Assembly: GCA_937919435.1 (NCBI GenBank)
Contig: CALFRR010000200.1
Location: 1 to 20,367 of the forward strand
Length of the DNA stretch: 20,367 nucleotides
Direction: 5' to 3'
From: an uncultured Alphaproteobacteria bacterium
Lineage (GTDB): Bacteria > Pseudomonadota > Alphaproteobacteria > Rhizobiales > Ancalomicrobiaceae
This document shows positions 1-5,949 of this stretch, in pieces. The position numbers were made by a program, and so were the translations under genes. The notes below the pieces were generated by a model that did not search any database, was not told the origin of the DNA, and worked only from the letters and a program-made list of their open reading frames with translations. Numbering within the stretch: position 1 is the stretch's first letter; the number at the start of each line of letters is the position of its first letter.

Positions 1-75
1 GCGGGTGTAGCTCAGGGGTAGAGCACAACCTTGCCAAGGTTGGGGTCGAGGGTTCGAATCCCTTCGCCCGCTCCA
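1..75 (+). tRNA. tRNA-Gly (anticodon GCC), complete with encoded CCA
   Basis: The sequence folds as a full cloverleaf. The acceptor arm 1-7 pairs with 65-71 (one G-U pair), the D-arm has GCTC, and the anticodon stem CCTTG/CAAGG carries the loop with GCC. The T-arm is GGGTTCGAATCCC. The discriminator T72 is followed by genome-encoded CCA (73-75). GCC decodes GGC/GGT glycine codons. The gene begins at the first base of the window, so its promoter is not visible. A strong hairpin lies just downstream, and the region beyond it is compositionally unusual, as often seen 3' of tRNA genes used as integration sites. Confidence 0.98.
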
Positions 76-76
76 T

Positions 77-127
77 TCTCCCTCTTCGGGAGAGTCACGA
101 AAAGCCGCGGGAAACCGCGGCTTTCGT
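77..127 (+). terminator. Hairpin pair acting as tRNA-Gly terminator
   Basis: Two hairpins follow the tRNA. The first has arms 77-82 and 88-93. The second is stronger: arms 101-110 and 115-124 pair perfectly over 10 bp around a GAAA tetraloop. A short, impure T-rich stretch follows (CGTCGTTTTC). Position and strength fit intrinsic termination of the tRNA transcript. Confidence 0.7.
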
Positions 128-130
128 CGT

Positions 131-237
131 TTTCGGGCTCGATTTTCGCGGTTGAAGTCGCAGGCGCCGAAGGGCGCTTCGAGGCGCTCGGTCACCTCTC
201 GGTCACACGTCGGTTTCGGGCTCGCGGTTGAAGTCGC
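131..237. repeat. Short direct repeats downstream of tRNA-Gly
   Basis: The words TTTCGGGCTC and CGCGGTTGAAGTCGC occur together at 131-161, with a 6-base insertion between them, and again at 214-237. A second pair, CTCGGTCAC, lies at 187-195 and 198-206. No convincing gene lies in 125-311. The repeats may be debris of duplication or integration next to the tRNA, but nothing in them identifies an element. Confidence 0.4.
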
Positions 238-311
238 GGTGTCGCGGGGGTGCGAGAAGGCCGGTCGAGCCGAAGCGGCCACTTCGCATCAATCGCCGGC
301 AACTGAGGCGC

Positions 312-1313
312 CTATTTGCCGCGCCGTTCGTCGATCAGCCGGTCGATTTCGGCCTCGACACTTGAGGCGGCATTTTCGAGCGCGTCACGAAGCTCCGCTG
401 TGGCGTTCATGAATGATTGATAGTTTGCCAGCGCGATATGCGGGTTCGCTTTCGTTCGTAGACGCGCGACTTGCTTATCCCATGAGGGAATGGGATCTCT
501 GTTTATTTTAAAAGGGTAGTTTTCCTTGATCCAATTGATGTACTCGACGCCGGCTCCTCCCGGCCATGCATTGTCGCGTGCAAACGACTTGCCGGCTTCC
601 GTGAAGGCGATATTCCATGCCTGTGAATCAATCACGGCCTGATCACGGGAGGTCCGATCTCCAGAATAGACGCCACCTGCGATAATATCGAGACACGTAT
701 CTTGGTCGCCGACCACACGATCCATATGGTCGGCGAGCACATGGACCATTTGTTTGGTATTGAAATTCAACTTAGCGCCAAGTGCCTCACAACCTTTTTC
801 AAAATCGCCGAAATTCGCGGGCATGCCGGGTCCGCGAGTGAAGTACTTCTTTGCACGCTCCGGCAGCTTCTGGGTCGAGCCCCAGGAAAGTCCTAGAGGG
901 GTGTAACGCGCCATAAAACGACATGCTGTGTCGAAGTAAAACTCTGCCAAAACCTGTAGTATTTCTTCTTTTTGGAGGCCGACGTGGTAGAGTTCGTTTC
1001 GAAAAGCATGTAGAATGTTTATTGTTTTGGCAAATTGCTCGGATATATTATCTTCTATTATTGCAAATTTTACCTTTGAAGCGAAACTCTTCCCGAGTGC
1101 CGCAGAGAGTTCCTTCTTGTGCGTGTAATCCTTTTCCAGAAGATAGAAAGACCTAAGTCGAACTGCCCGGTCTTTTGCGATTTGATGGAGAATCAGTTCG
1201 ACAGCATTGTCCGTAAGCATCAAGGCAAAGCGAGCATCATGGACATCGTTCCTTGAGAGATGCTCAAGCGCCAGATCCATCTGCTCCAGAACTCCAGCTA
1301 AAAATAGAATCAT
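312..1313 (-). CDS. HEPN-motif protein of foreign composition, possible RNase
   Basis: This is a 333-residue protein of no named family that I recognise. The N-terminal half is helical and carries the sequence RNELYH at residues 105-110, which is an R-N-x3-H arrangement. That is the R-x4-6-H signature of HEPN domains, many of which are metal-independent RNases in toxin-antitoxin, abortive-infection and RNA-processing systems. The start is well supported: AGAGGA sits 7 bases upstream of the ATG. Codon use is clearly more AT-rich than in all other genes here (many AAA, ATT and TTT codons), and the upstream region is AT-rich too, so the gene was probably acquired horizontally next to the tRNA-Gly. 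No antitoxin (MNT nucleotidyltransferase) or integrase is visible in the window. The HEPN assignment rests on one motif and its helical context; RNase activity is inference. Confidence 0.75.
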   Translation of the reverse strand: MILFLAGVLEQMDLALEHLSRNDVHDARFALMLTDNAVELILHQIAKDRAVRLRSFYLLEKDYTHKKELSAALGKSFASKVKFAIIEDNISEQFAKTINILHAFRNELYHVGLQKEEILQVLAEFYFDTACRFMARYTPLGLSWGSTQKLPERAKKYFTRGPGMPANFGDFEKGCEALGAKLNFNTKQMVHVLADHMDRVVGDQDTCLDIIAGGVYSGDRTSRDQAVIDSQAWNIAFTEAGKSFARDNAWPGGAGVEYINWIKENYPFKINRDPIPSWDKQVARLRTKANPHIALANYQSFMNATAELRDALENAASSVEAEIDRLIDERRGK

Positions 1314-1615
1314 TTTATTTTCCTCTATTGATAATATTTAATTCCAACAATACAAAATTCGCCAAATGATGATTTATATTATGACACCAGAGGATAAAAT
1401 CTGTCTTATTCGTTGCCAGTGGCCCATCTTTACACTAATGACTTGATGTATTTTTCATAACTATTAAGTATTTCTGATCGAAAAATCTTCTTCGAAATCA
1501 AGTCGGTATCGATTTTACAGAATAGGCTATTTGCTAACCAACGCAACGCTGACTTGTGGCGCGATAAAGTAGACATAGCGAAAAGCGGAACACGGCGCAT
1601 TCCGCCCCTATCTAA
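1314..1615. other. AT-rich intergenic stretch, likely promoter of the HEPN gene
   Basis: This gap has no credible gene. It is far more AT-rich than the rest of the window until about 1560, where normal composition resumes. On the minus strand TATTAT (1336-1331) lies shortly upstream of the HEPN ribosome binding site and is a plausible -10 element. I could not pick a convincing -35. The sharp composition change near 1560 may be one end of the acquired segment. Confidence 0.5.
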
Positions 1616-1882
1616 TCACCCCCGCCCTTCCGCCTCCCGCATTACCACATACGGATCCACGCCGATCGCGCGGGCGACCTCGACGAACTCGGCCGCGTCG
1701 AGGCGCCGCTCGCCGAGTTCCACTTTCGAGACGAAGGTCTGGCGCCGGCCGATGCGCGCGCCGAGGTCCGCCCGGGTGAGGCCGGCGTCGCGGCGAGCCT
1801 TCACCGGAAGCGCGATCATGCGGGCGTGAGACGATCCGGACGGATCGATGTCACGGGTGGCGAAGGTCGCGCCGACCGACAA
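1616..1882 (-). CDS. Small XRE-family (Cro/C1-type) DNA-binding protein
   Basis: The protein is up to 88 residues. Residues about 31-80 form a helix-turn-helix of the XRE type: GLTRADLGARIGRRQTFVSK followed by VELGERRLD and a C-terminal helix ending in GVDPYVV. This is the standard stand-alone XRE domain that binds operator DNA as a dimer. The real start may be the second ATG (residue 22, 1819-1817), because the first 21 residues look unstructured and neither start has a clear ribosome binding site. Composition matches the host chromosome, unlike the neighbouring HEPN gene, so the two need not be functionally linked. Its target is unknown. Confidence 0.75.
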   Translation of the reverse strand: MSVGATFATRDIDPSGSSHARMIALPVKARRDAGLTRADLGARIGRRQTFVSKVELGERRLDAAEFVEVARAIGVDPYVVMREAEGRG

Positions 1883-2125
1883 CCCGGAGACACCCGAATT
1901 CGGAGTACCCCAACGGGGTATTCGAGCATGCCGCCGCTTCGACGAGGCGATTCGAGGCGGCCATGAAAGAGCAGTACGTCGGCGACCGTATCCCTCCGGT
2001 GAGGGACGCGGATCTCACGGTTTCGGCTGGTCGGCCCCGATGCCGGCGATGTTGGCGGCGTCAGATCCCTCGTTCTCGAGGAACCTACGCGTGCCTCCGG
2101 TGGCGGCGGGGCGTCGTCCGAGGGG

Positions 2126-2155
2126 GCGATGCCGGCTTTCGCGGGCCGGCATCGC
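2126..2155 (-). terminator. Hairpin downstream of the radical SAM gene
   Basis: Arms 2126-2136 and 2145-2155 pair perfectly over 11 bp around an 8-base loop. The hairpin starts 15 bases after the stop codon of the minus-strand radical SAM gene. There is no T-tract behind it, so it could be a terminator of the GC-rich type or an RNA 3'-end stabiliser. The rest of 1883-2170 holds nothing I can support. Confidence 0.5.
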
Positions 2156-2170
2156 GTTTCGAAGAAGGCT

Positions 2171-3562
2171 TCAGCCGATCGTGCAGGTCGTCTGCGTGCC
2201 GGCGTCCCAGCCGTCCCAGAGGTAGTCCTCGTGGATGCCGTCGGCGATCAGGCGGAAGGCGAAGGCCGTCTGTTCGACGTAGAAGTCGCAGAAGGCCCCC
2301 TTCTCCTTCATGCCGCCGTTCATCTCGTGAGCTTCCGCCGGGCAGGGGGAGCCGCAGAAATGTCGAATCAGGCAGGTGTCGCAGCCGGCGATGTCCTCGA
2401 CCCGGCGCTGCGAGACGGTCTGGAAGGGCGCACTCTCCAACACCGCGGGGATCTCGTCGGCGAACAGGTTGCCGCCCTTGAACTCCGGCAGTCCGATGAA
2501 CTCGCTGCAGGGGAAGAGATCGCCGTCGGCGGCGAGCGCGAAGAAGCTCCGGCCGCCGCCGCAGGGGGAGATGTCGCACATCAGCCGCCGCGCGGTCGGG
2601 GCGAGGATGGCGATCAGGATGTTGGCGAAGTTCGCCACCACCATCTTGCGGCCGGTCTCGAGATAGAGTTCCCGGGTCCGGCGGAGCGCCTTCAGATAGG
2701 CCTCGGCCACCGTCTCGTCGCTGCCCTTCAGCGCGCGGGCCCGCGGCTGGGTGCAGCGGGTGACGTTGAGCATGCAGGCCGGCACGTGGCGGGCATGCAG
2801 GAACGACACCATGTCGGTGAGGTGCGGCAGGTTCTCCTCGGTCATCGTGCAGATGACGTTGAAGCCCGGATAGCCCTTCAACCGATCGATCGCGTCGACG
2901 ACCGCGTCGTAGACGCCGTCGCCGCCCCAGTTGCGGCGGGTGCGGTCGGCGATCTCGGGGACCGGACCGTCGAGCGACAGGCCGATGCCGACGCCGTGTC
3001 CGGTCAGGAAGGCGATGGCGTCGTCGTCGAGCAGGGTGGCGTTGGTCTGCACGCCGAAGCGGAAGCGGTCGGCGAACGCCTCGATGCCGGCGAAGACCGC
3101 CTCCTTGGCGAGCAGCGGTTCGGCGCCGTGGAAGACGATCTGCGGCAGCCGATCCTCCGGCATGTGACTGCGGAAGTAGGTGTGCAGCCTGTCGAGCGCG
3201 GCGAGCAGCGTCTCCTTCGACATGTTGCGGCCGGAGCGGCGCATCTCCCGTGGGATGTAGCAGTATCCGCAGTCGAGATTGCAGCGCTCGGTCGGGTTGA
3301 AGTAGACCGCGGTCGGCTTCAGCCGGAAACGCAGCAGGTCCATCTCTTCGGCGAAGGCGCCGGCCTTGCTCGAGAAGGTCTCGACGAGTTCGCCCCCGAG
3401 GAGGGCGTCGGCGACCCTATCCCTGTGCACGAGGCCCCAGAAGGCGGTGTCGGCATCGATCAGGGCGAGATGGGTCGGATGCCCGATGTCCCAGGGCGAG
3501 AGGGCGGAACGGGGGGCCCTTGCGGGCTCCCCGAGAACCGACGGGTGCATCGGCACCGTCAT
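2171..3562 (-). CDS. cbpB: Radical SAM/SPASM peptide maturase, CbpB-like
   Basis: This 463-residue enzyme should modify the small peptide encoded immediately upstream. The radical SAM cluster motif C94-x3-C98-x2-C101 (CNLDCGYC) is intact and followed by the SAM-binding region (FHGAEPLL, residues 144-151). The C-terminal part carries a SPASM-like set of cysteines (329, 334, 352, 394, 397, 403, 407, 425) expected to bind auxiliary Fe-S clusters. That layout is typical of RiPP maturases. The start is the ATG at 3562, with AGGTG upstream; the longer open frame upstream encodes low-complexity Arg/Pro sequence and belongs to the peptide gene in another frame. The ATG overlaps the peptide stop as ATGA, so the two are translationally coupled. 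Domain and linkage to a B12 riboswitch agree with the NCBI family of peptide-modifying radical SAM enzymes named CbpB; that name is from memory. The chemistry is unknown. Confidence 0.93.
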   Translation of the reverse strand: MTVPMHPSVLGEPARAPRSALSPWDIGHPTHLALIDADTAFWGLVHRDRVADALLGGELVETFSSKAGAFAEEMDLLRFRLKPTAVYFNPTERCNLDCGYCYIPREMRRSGRNMSKETLLAALDRLHTYFRSHMPEDRLPQIVFHGAEPLLAKEAVFAGIEAFADRFRFGVQTNATLLDDDAIAFLTGHGVGIGLSLDGPVPEIADRTRRNWGGDGVYDAVVDAIDRLKGYPGFNVICTMTEENLPHLTDMVSFLHARHVPACMLNVTRCTQPRARALKGSDETVAEAYLKALRRTRELYLETGRKMVVANFANILIAILAPTARRLMCDISPCGGGRSFFALAADGDLFPCSEFIGLPEFKGGNLFADEIPAVLESAPFQTVSQRRVEDIAGCDTCLIRHFCGSPCPAEAHEMNGGMKEKGAFCDFYVEQTAFAFRLIADGIHEDYLWDGWDAGTQTTCTIG

Positions 3563-3693
3563 GGCTTCACCTGCCTGTCCATCAGAACGTAATGGGACAG
3601 GCCGGTGCCTTCGGCATCGCAGGTCTTGCGGACGGCGATGACGTCGGGACGGGGGCGGCGCGGGTCGGTGGTGGTTTCGATCGTGTGTCTCAC
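3559..3693 (-). CDS. cbpA: RiPP-like precursor peptide, 44 aa, CbpA-like
   Basis: A GTG start at 3693 is preceded by GGAG (3704-3701) with 7-base spacing. It gives a 44-residue peptide beginning MRHTIETTTDPRRPRP. The tail from residue 17 is DVIAVRKTCDAEG and then TGLSHYVLMDRQVKP. It has one cysteine (C25), a Gly-rich turn and a Ser-His-Tyr cluster, which are plausible modification sites. Its stop overlaps the maturase start (ATGA). The charged, Pro/Arg-rich N-terminus looks like a leader and the conserved-looking C-terminal half like the core. A longer reading frame from 3927 exists but would run through the riboswitch aptamer, so I reject that start. The CbpA assignment rests on gene order, riboswitch and size; the modified residues are unknown. 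Confidence 0.8.
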   Translation of the reverse strand: MRHTIETTTDPRRPRPDVIAVRKTCDAEGTGLSHYVLMDRQVKP

Positions 3694-3771
3694 GTCGGAG
3701 CTCCGATGCACTACAGGGGCGTCGGGCGAGCAAGAGCTCGACCGAAACCCTTTGCCATCGGGAATCGCCCC
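3694..3771 (-). promoter_or_regulatory. Expression platform between B12 aptamer and peptide gene
   Basis: A hairpin with arms 3722-3731 and 3736-3745 (one mismatch) is enclosed by a GGGGCG/CGCCCC helix (3716-3721 with 3766-3771). No T-tract follows, which argues against transcription termination. The word GAGCTC occurs in the hairpin (3734-3739) and again over the ribosome binding site (3698-3703). Being self-complementary, the two copies could pair and mask GGAG when the hairpin is open. The ribosome-site copy also sits inside the 12-base palindrome TCGGAGCTCCGA. These features favour translational control; the switching model is inference. Confidence 0.45.
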
Positions 3772-3779
3772 TCGTGGAT

Positions 3780-3930
3780 CAGATCCAGCAGGTCTTCTGG
3801 CTCTCGGATCACCCGTGCGCAACGCCTTCCCAGCGGGGTGGGCCCCACCAGTGACCGGCTTTTCACCCAGTTGCGCACGTCCCCGATTACAGCGGCGGGA
3901 CCGCCACGGAATCGCACCGTGTTCCATCTA
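3780..3930 (-). ncRNA. Cobalamin (B12) riboswitch aptamer
   Basis: Read on the minus strand, the conserved blocks occur in the right order. GGAACACGGTG...TTCCG starts at 3925. CCGCCGCTGTAATCGGGGA (about 3898-3880) matches the core CxxCTGTxA block. AGCCGGTCACTG (3860-3849) is the next conserved block, followed by GGGAAGG (3831-3825). The B12 box AGCCAGAAGACCTGCTGG is at 3802-3785. This RNA binds adenosylcobalamin or a related form and usually represses downstream genes when B12 is plentiful. It lies directly upstream of the peptide/radical SAM pair, with no other gene between, so they are the regulated unit. Outer limits are approximate; an AGAT/ATCT pairing may close the P1 stem. Confidence 0.95.
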
Positions 3931-3944
3931 TACTGGACGTCGCG

Positions 3945-3973
3945 ATCCTCTCCGGCGGTCGCGGAGGTGTCAA
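3945..3973 (-). promoter_or_regulatory. Candidate promoter of the riboswitch-peptide-maturase transcript
   Basis: On the minus strand TTGACA (3973-3968), 17 bases and GAGGAT (3950-3945) form a good -35 and a weak -10. They predict a transcript start near 3938, about 13 bases before the first conserved aptamer bases, as expected. A TATAGAT at 3932-3926 is more -10-like but would start inside the aptamer, so it is less likely. Confidence 0.45.
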
Positions 3974-4259
3974 GGACGGCGGAATGTCGCGCATCGCGCG
4001 CATCGCCGGCCCCGCCCGAACGGCGCGCGGCGACGATCGCTCCGCCGGCGGGCGGCTCACCGCGAACGCTTCACCGACCCGATTCGGCATCGGAGGGGGC
4101 CGCGAGACCCGCGCAACGAAGCCGGGAAGCGTCGACGTCGTGACGTTCCACGCCGACTCGGTCCGCGTCTCGGAGAGCGGCCTTCGCCGGAGGCGCGATC
4201 GGGCGGGCCGGGGCGACGTCCGGCGACCGCGGGAGATCCCGCGATCGCCGCGCCCGGGG
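3974..4259. other. Intergenic region between the B12 unit and the AtuA operon
   Basis: Together with the promoter and aptamer, the gene-free stretch here runs from about 3694 to 4259. Apart from the promoter on its left side and the terminator hairpin at 4221-4250, I see no gene or repeat. Short reading frames overlapping it on both strands are Arg/Pro/Ser-rich and show no motif. Confidence 0.5.
4221..4250 (-). terminator. Terminator-like hairpin after the AtuA-domain gene
   Basis: Bases 4221-4250 form a near-perfect hairpin: about 13 pairs with one C-A mismatch around a very short loop. It lies 9 bases beyond the stop codon of the last gene of the minus-strand operon. No T-tract follows, but strength and position support a 3' end. 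Confidence 0.6.
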
Positions 4260-4580
4260 TCAGCGGGCGATCACACCGTCGGGCAGCTCCATGTCGAGCA
4301 GCGCCGAGGCGAGACACTTGCCGTGGGCGTCGAGGGCCAGCGAACGGGTCACGCCGCCGCCGAGCGCCTGCTGCATCACGAAGTTGAGCGCACCGAGGCT
4401 CTCGATCTCGTAACGCTTCACGTCGCCCTTCACGATGCCGGTGAAGTGCTGCTTCACCCGGTCCGGCGTGATCCACGCCTTCAGGGCCTCGTAGTGACGC
4501 TTGTCGAAGGCGATGACGGAGATGTTGGAAATGTCTCCCTTGTCGCCGGTGCGCGAATGCGCGATGTCACGGAGCTTCAT
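4260..4580 (-). CDS. AtuA C-terminal-domain protein (AtuA-like ferredoxin-fold)
   Basis: This 106-residue protein begins MKLRDIAHSRTGDKGDISNI. The (A/S)RTGDKGD-SNISVI segment is the hallmark of the C-terminal domain of AtuA-type proteins, and the whole protein aligns with that domain only. In AtuA of acyclic terpene degradation this region is fused to the large domain; here it is a separate gene starting one base after the stop of the large-domain gene. The ribosome binding site GAGGTG is inside the end of that upstream gene, so the two are translationally coupled and probably form one complex. The biochemical role of this domain is not established. It is the last gene of the CitMHS operon and is followed by a strong hairpin. 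Confidence 0.88.
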   Translation of the reverse strand: MKLRDIAHSRTGDKGDISNISVIAFDKRHYEALKAWITPDRVKQHFTGIVKGDVKRYEIESLGALNFVMQQALGGGVTRSLALDAHGKCLASALLDMELPDGVIAR

Positions 4581-4581
4581 C

Positions 4582-5922
4582 TCACACCTCGATGTAGTCG
4601 ACGGTCGGAACCACCAGATCGCGGGCGATCAGGGCGGACAACATGGCGACCACCGGACGGGCCACCTTCCAGGCGCCGCCACCACCGGCCGGGCCGTTGG
4701 TGTAGAGCGTCTCGACCTCGTTGCCGATCTTCACCGCTTCCGCCATCGAATCGGTCCGGCCGGTGACGCGGATGCGCACCTCCGACGGCTCCGCCCGGCC
4801 TTCGGCGAGGACGGCGCCGTGGATCGAATCGACGCCGATCAGGTCGAAGCGCAGTTCGGAGGTCTTCACGCCGGTCAGCTTCAGCCGCTCCTCGACGATC
4901 GCCAGCGCCAGACGGCCGCGGCCGGCCGCGTTGGTGCCGGCATAGGAGATCTGGCCTTCGCCGATGAAGCCGTCCTTGTAGCCGACCGAGACCTTCAGCG
5001 TGTCCGGACGGGCGCGACCGGAGACGCCGGTCACCCGCACCCGATCGACCGCCTCCTCCTCGAAGGCGATCTCCGAGAAGTCGGCGATCACGTCCGGGGT
5101 GAAGTAGCTCTTCGGATCGTGGATCTCGTAGAGGATCTGCTCGGAGCAGGTCGCCGTCGTCACCCGCCCGCCGGATCCGGCGACCTTGGTGATGACGAAG
5201 GACCCGTCTTCGCCGACCTCGGCGATCGGGAAGCCGAGGCGGGCGAGATCGGCGACGTCCTTGACGCCGGGATCGGCGAAGTAGCCGCCGGTGACCTGGC
5301 CGGCGCACTCGAGCAGATGGCCGACGGCGGTGCCGATGCCGAGCTTCCGCCAATCGTCCATCGCCCAGCCGAACTCGTGGACGAGCGGTGCGAGGAACAG
5401 CGCCGGGTCGGCGACGCGGCCGGTGATCACCACGTCGGCGCCGGCGGCGAGCGCCTCGACGATCGGGGCGATGCCGAGATAGGCGTTGGCCGAGACCAGC
5501 ACGTCCTTCATCGACGAGGCCGGCTTGCCGGTCTCGGTGATGGCGACGTCTTTCGCCAGCAGTTCGGCGAGCACCTCGTCGCCCTCGACCGCGGCGATCT
5601 TCAGCCCGGCGAGGCCGAGTTCCTTCGCGATCTCGGCGACCTTGGCGGCGGCCGCCGCCGGGTTGGCGGCGCCCATGTTGGTGACGATGCGGATGCCCTT
5701 GGCCTTGGCCTGGGGCAGCACCGAACGCATGCGGGCGTCGAGCAGGGCGTCGTAGCCGGCCTTCGGGTTGGCGAGCTTGGCCTGCTGGCCGATCGCGATG
5801 GTCCGCTCGGCGAGGCACTCGTAGCAGAGGTAGGCGATGTCGCCCTTCTCGACGAGTTCGACGGCGGGTTCGATGCGGTCGCCGGAGTAGCCGGCTCCCG
5901 ATCCGATGCGGAGAGTCTTCAT
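4582..5922 (-). CDS. AtuA-like protein (DUF1446/acyclic terpene utilization family)
   Basis: The protein is 446 residues. Family features include the N-terminal IGSGAGYSGDRI, the central VVITGRVADPALFLAP, LLECAGQVTGGYF, and YAGTNAAGRGRLA near residue 320. Proteins of this family include AtuA of the citronellol/geraniol pathway, whose exact reaction is not settled. This copy lacks the C-terminal domain found in fused family members; that domain is encoded by the next gene. It sits between a CitMHS transporter and the small domain protein, away from acyl-CoA carboxylases or other atu genes, so a role in organic-acid rather than terpene breakdown is more likely. The ATG at 5922 has AGGA 8 bases upstream, 27 bases after the transporter stop, so the genes form one operon. 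Substrate is unknown. Confidence 0.9.
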   Translation of the reverse strand: MKTLRIGSGAGYSGDRIEPAVELVEKGDIAYLCYECLAERTIAIGQQAKLANPKAGYDALLDARMRSVLPQAKAKGIRIVTNMGAANPAAAAAKVAEIAKELGLAGLKIAAVEGDEVLAELLAKDVAITETGKPASSMKDVLVSANAYLGIAPIVEALAAGADVVITGRVADPALFLAPLVHEFGWAMDDWRKLGIGTAVGHLLECAGQVTGGYFADPGVKDVADLARLGFPIAEVGEDGSFVITKVAGSGGRVTTATCSEQILYEIHDPKSYFTPDVIADFSEIAFEEEAVDRVRVTGVSGRARPDTLKVSVGYKDGFIGEGQISYAGTNAAGRGRLALAIVEERLKLTGVKTSELRFDLIGVDSIHGAVLAEGRAEPSEVRIRVTGRTDSMAEAVKIGNEVETLYTNGPAGGGGAWKVARPVVAMLSALIARDLVVPTVDYIEV

Positions 5923-5949
5923 GGAGTACGTCCTATGTGATGCCGGCGA

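Noticed and set aside
1848..2481. Plus-strand frames between the XRE gene and the radical SAM gene
   Set aside because: They are Arg/Ser/Pro-rich, lack ribosome sites and overlap the 3' part of the radical SAM gene in antisense.
3711..3927. Minus-strand frames that would extend the peptide to 122 residues or give a 68-residue protein
   Set aside because: They run through the conserved cobalamin aptamer and its B12 box. The RNA structure explains this sequence, and the short GTG start has the ribosome site.
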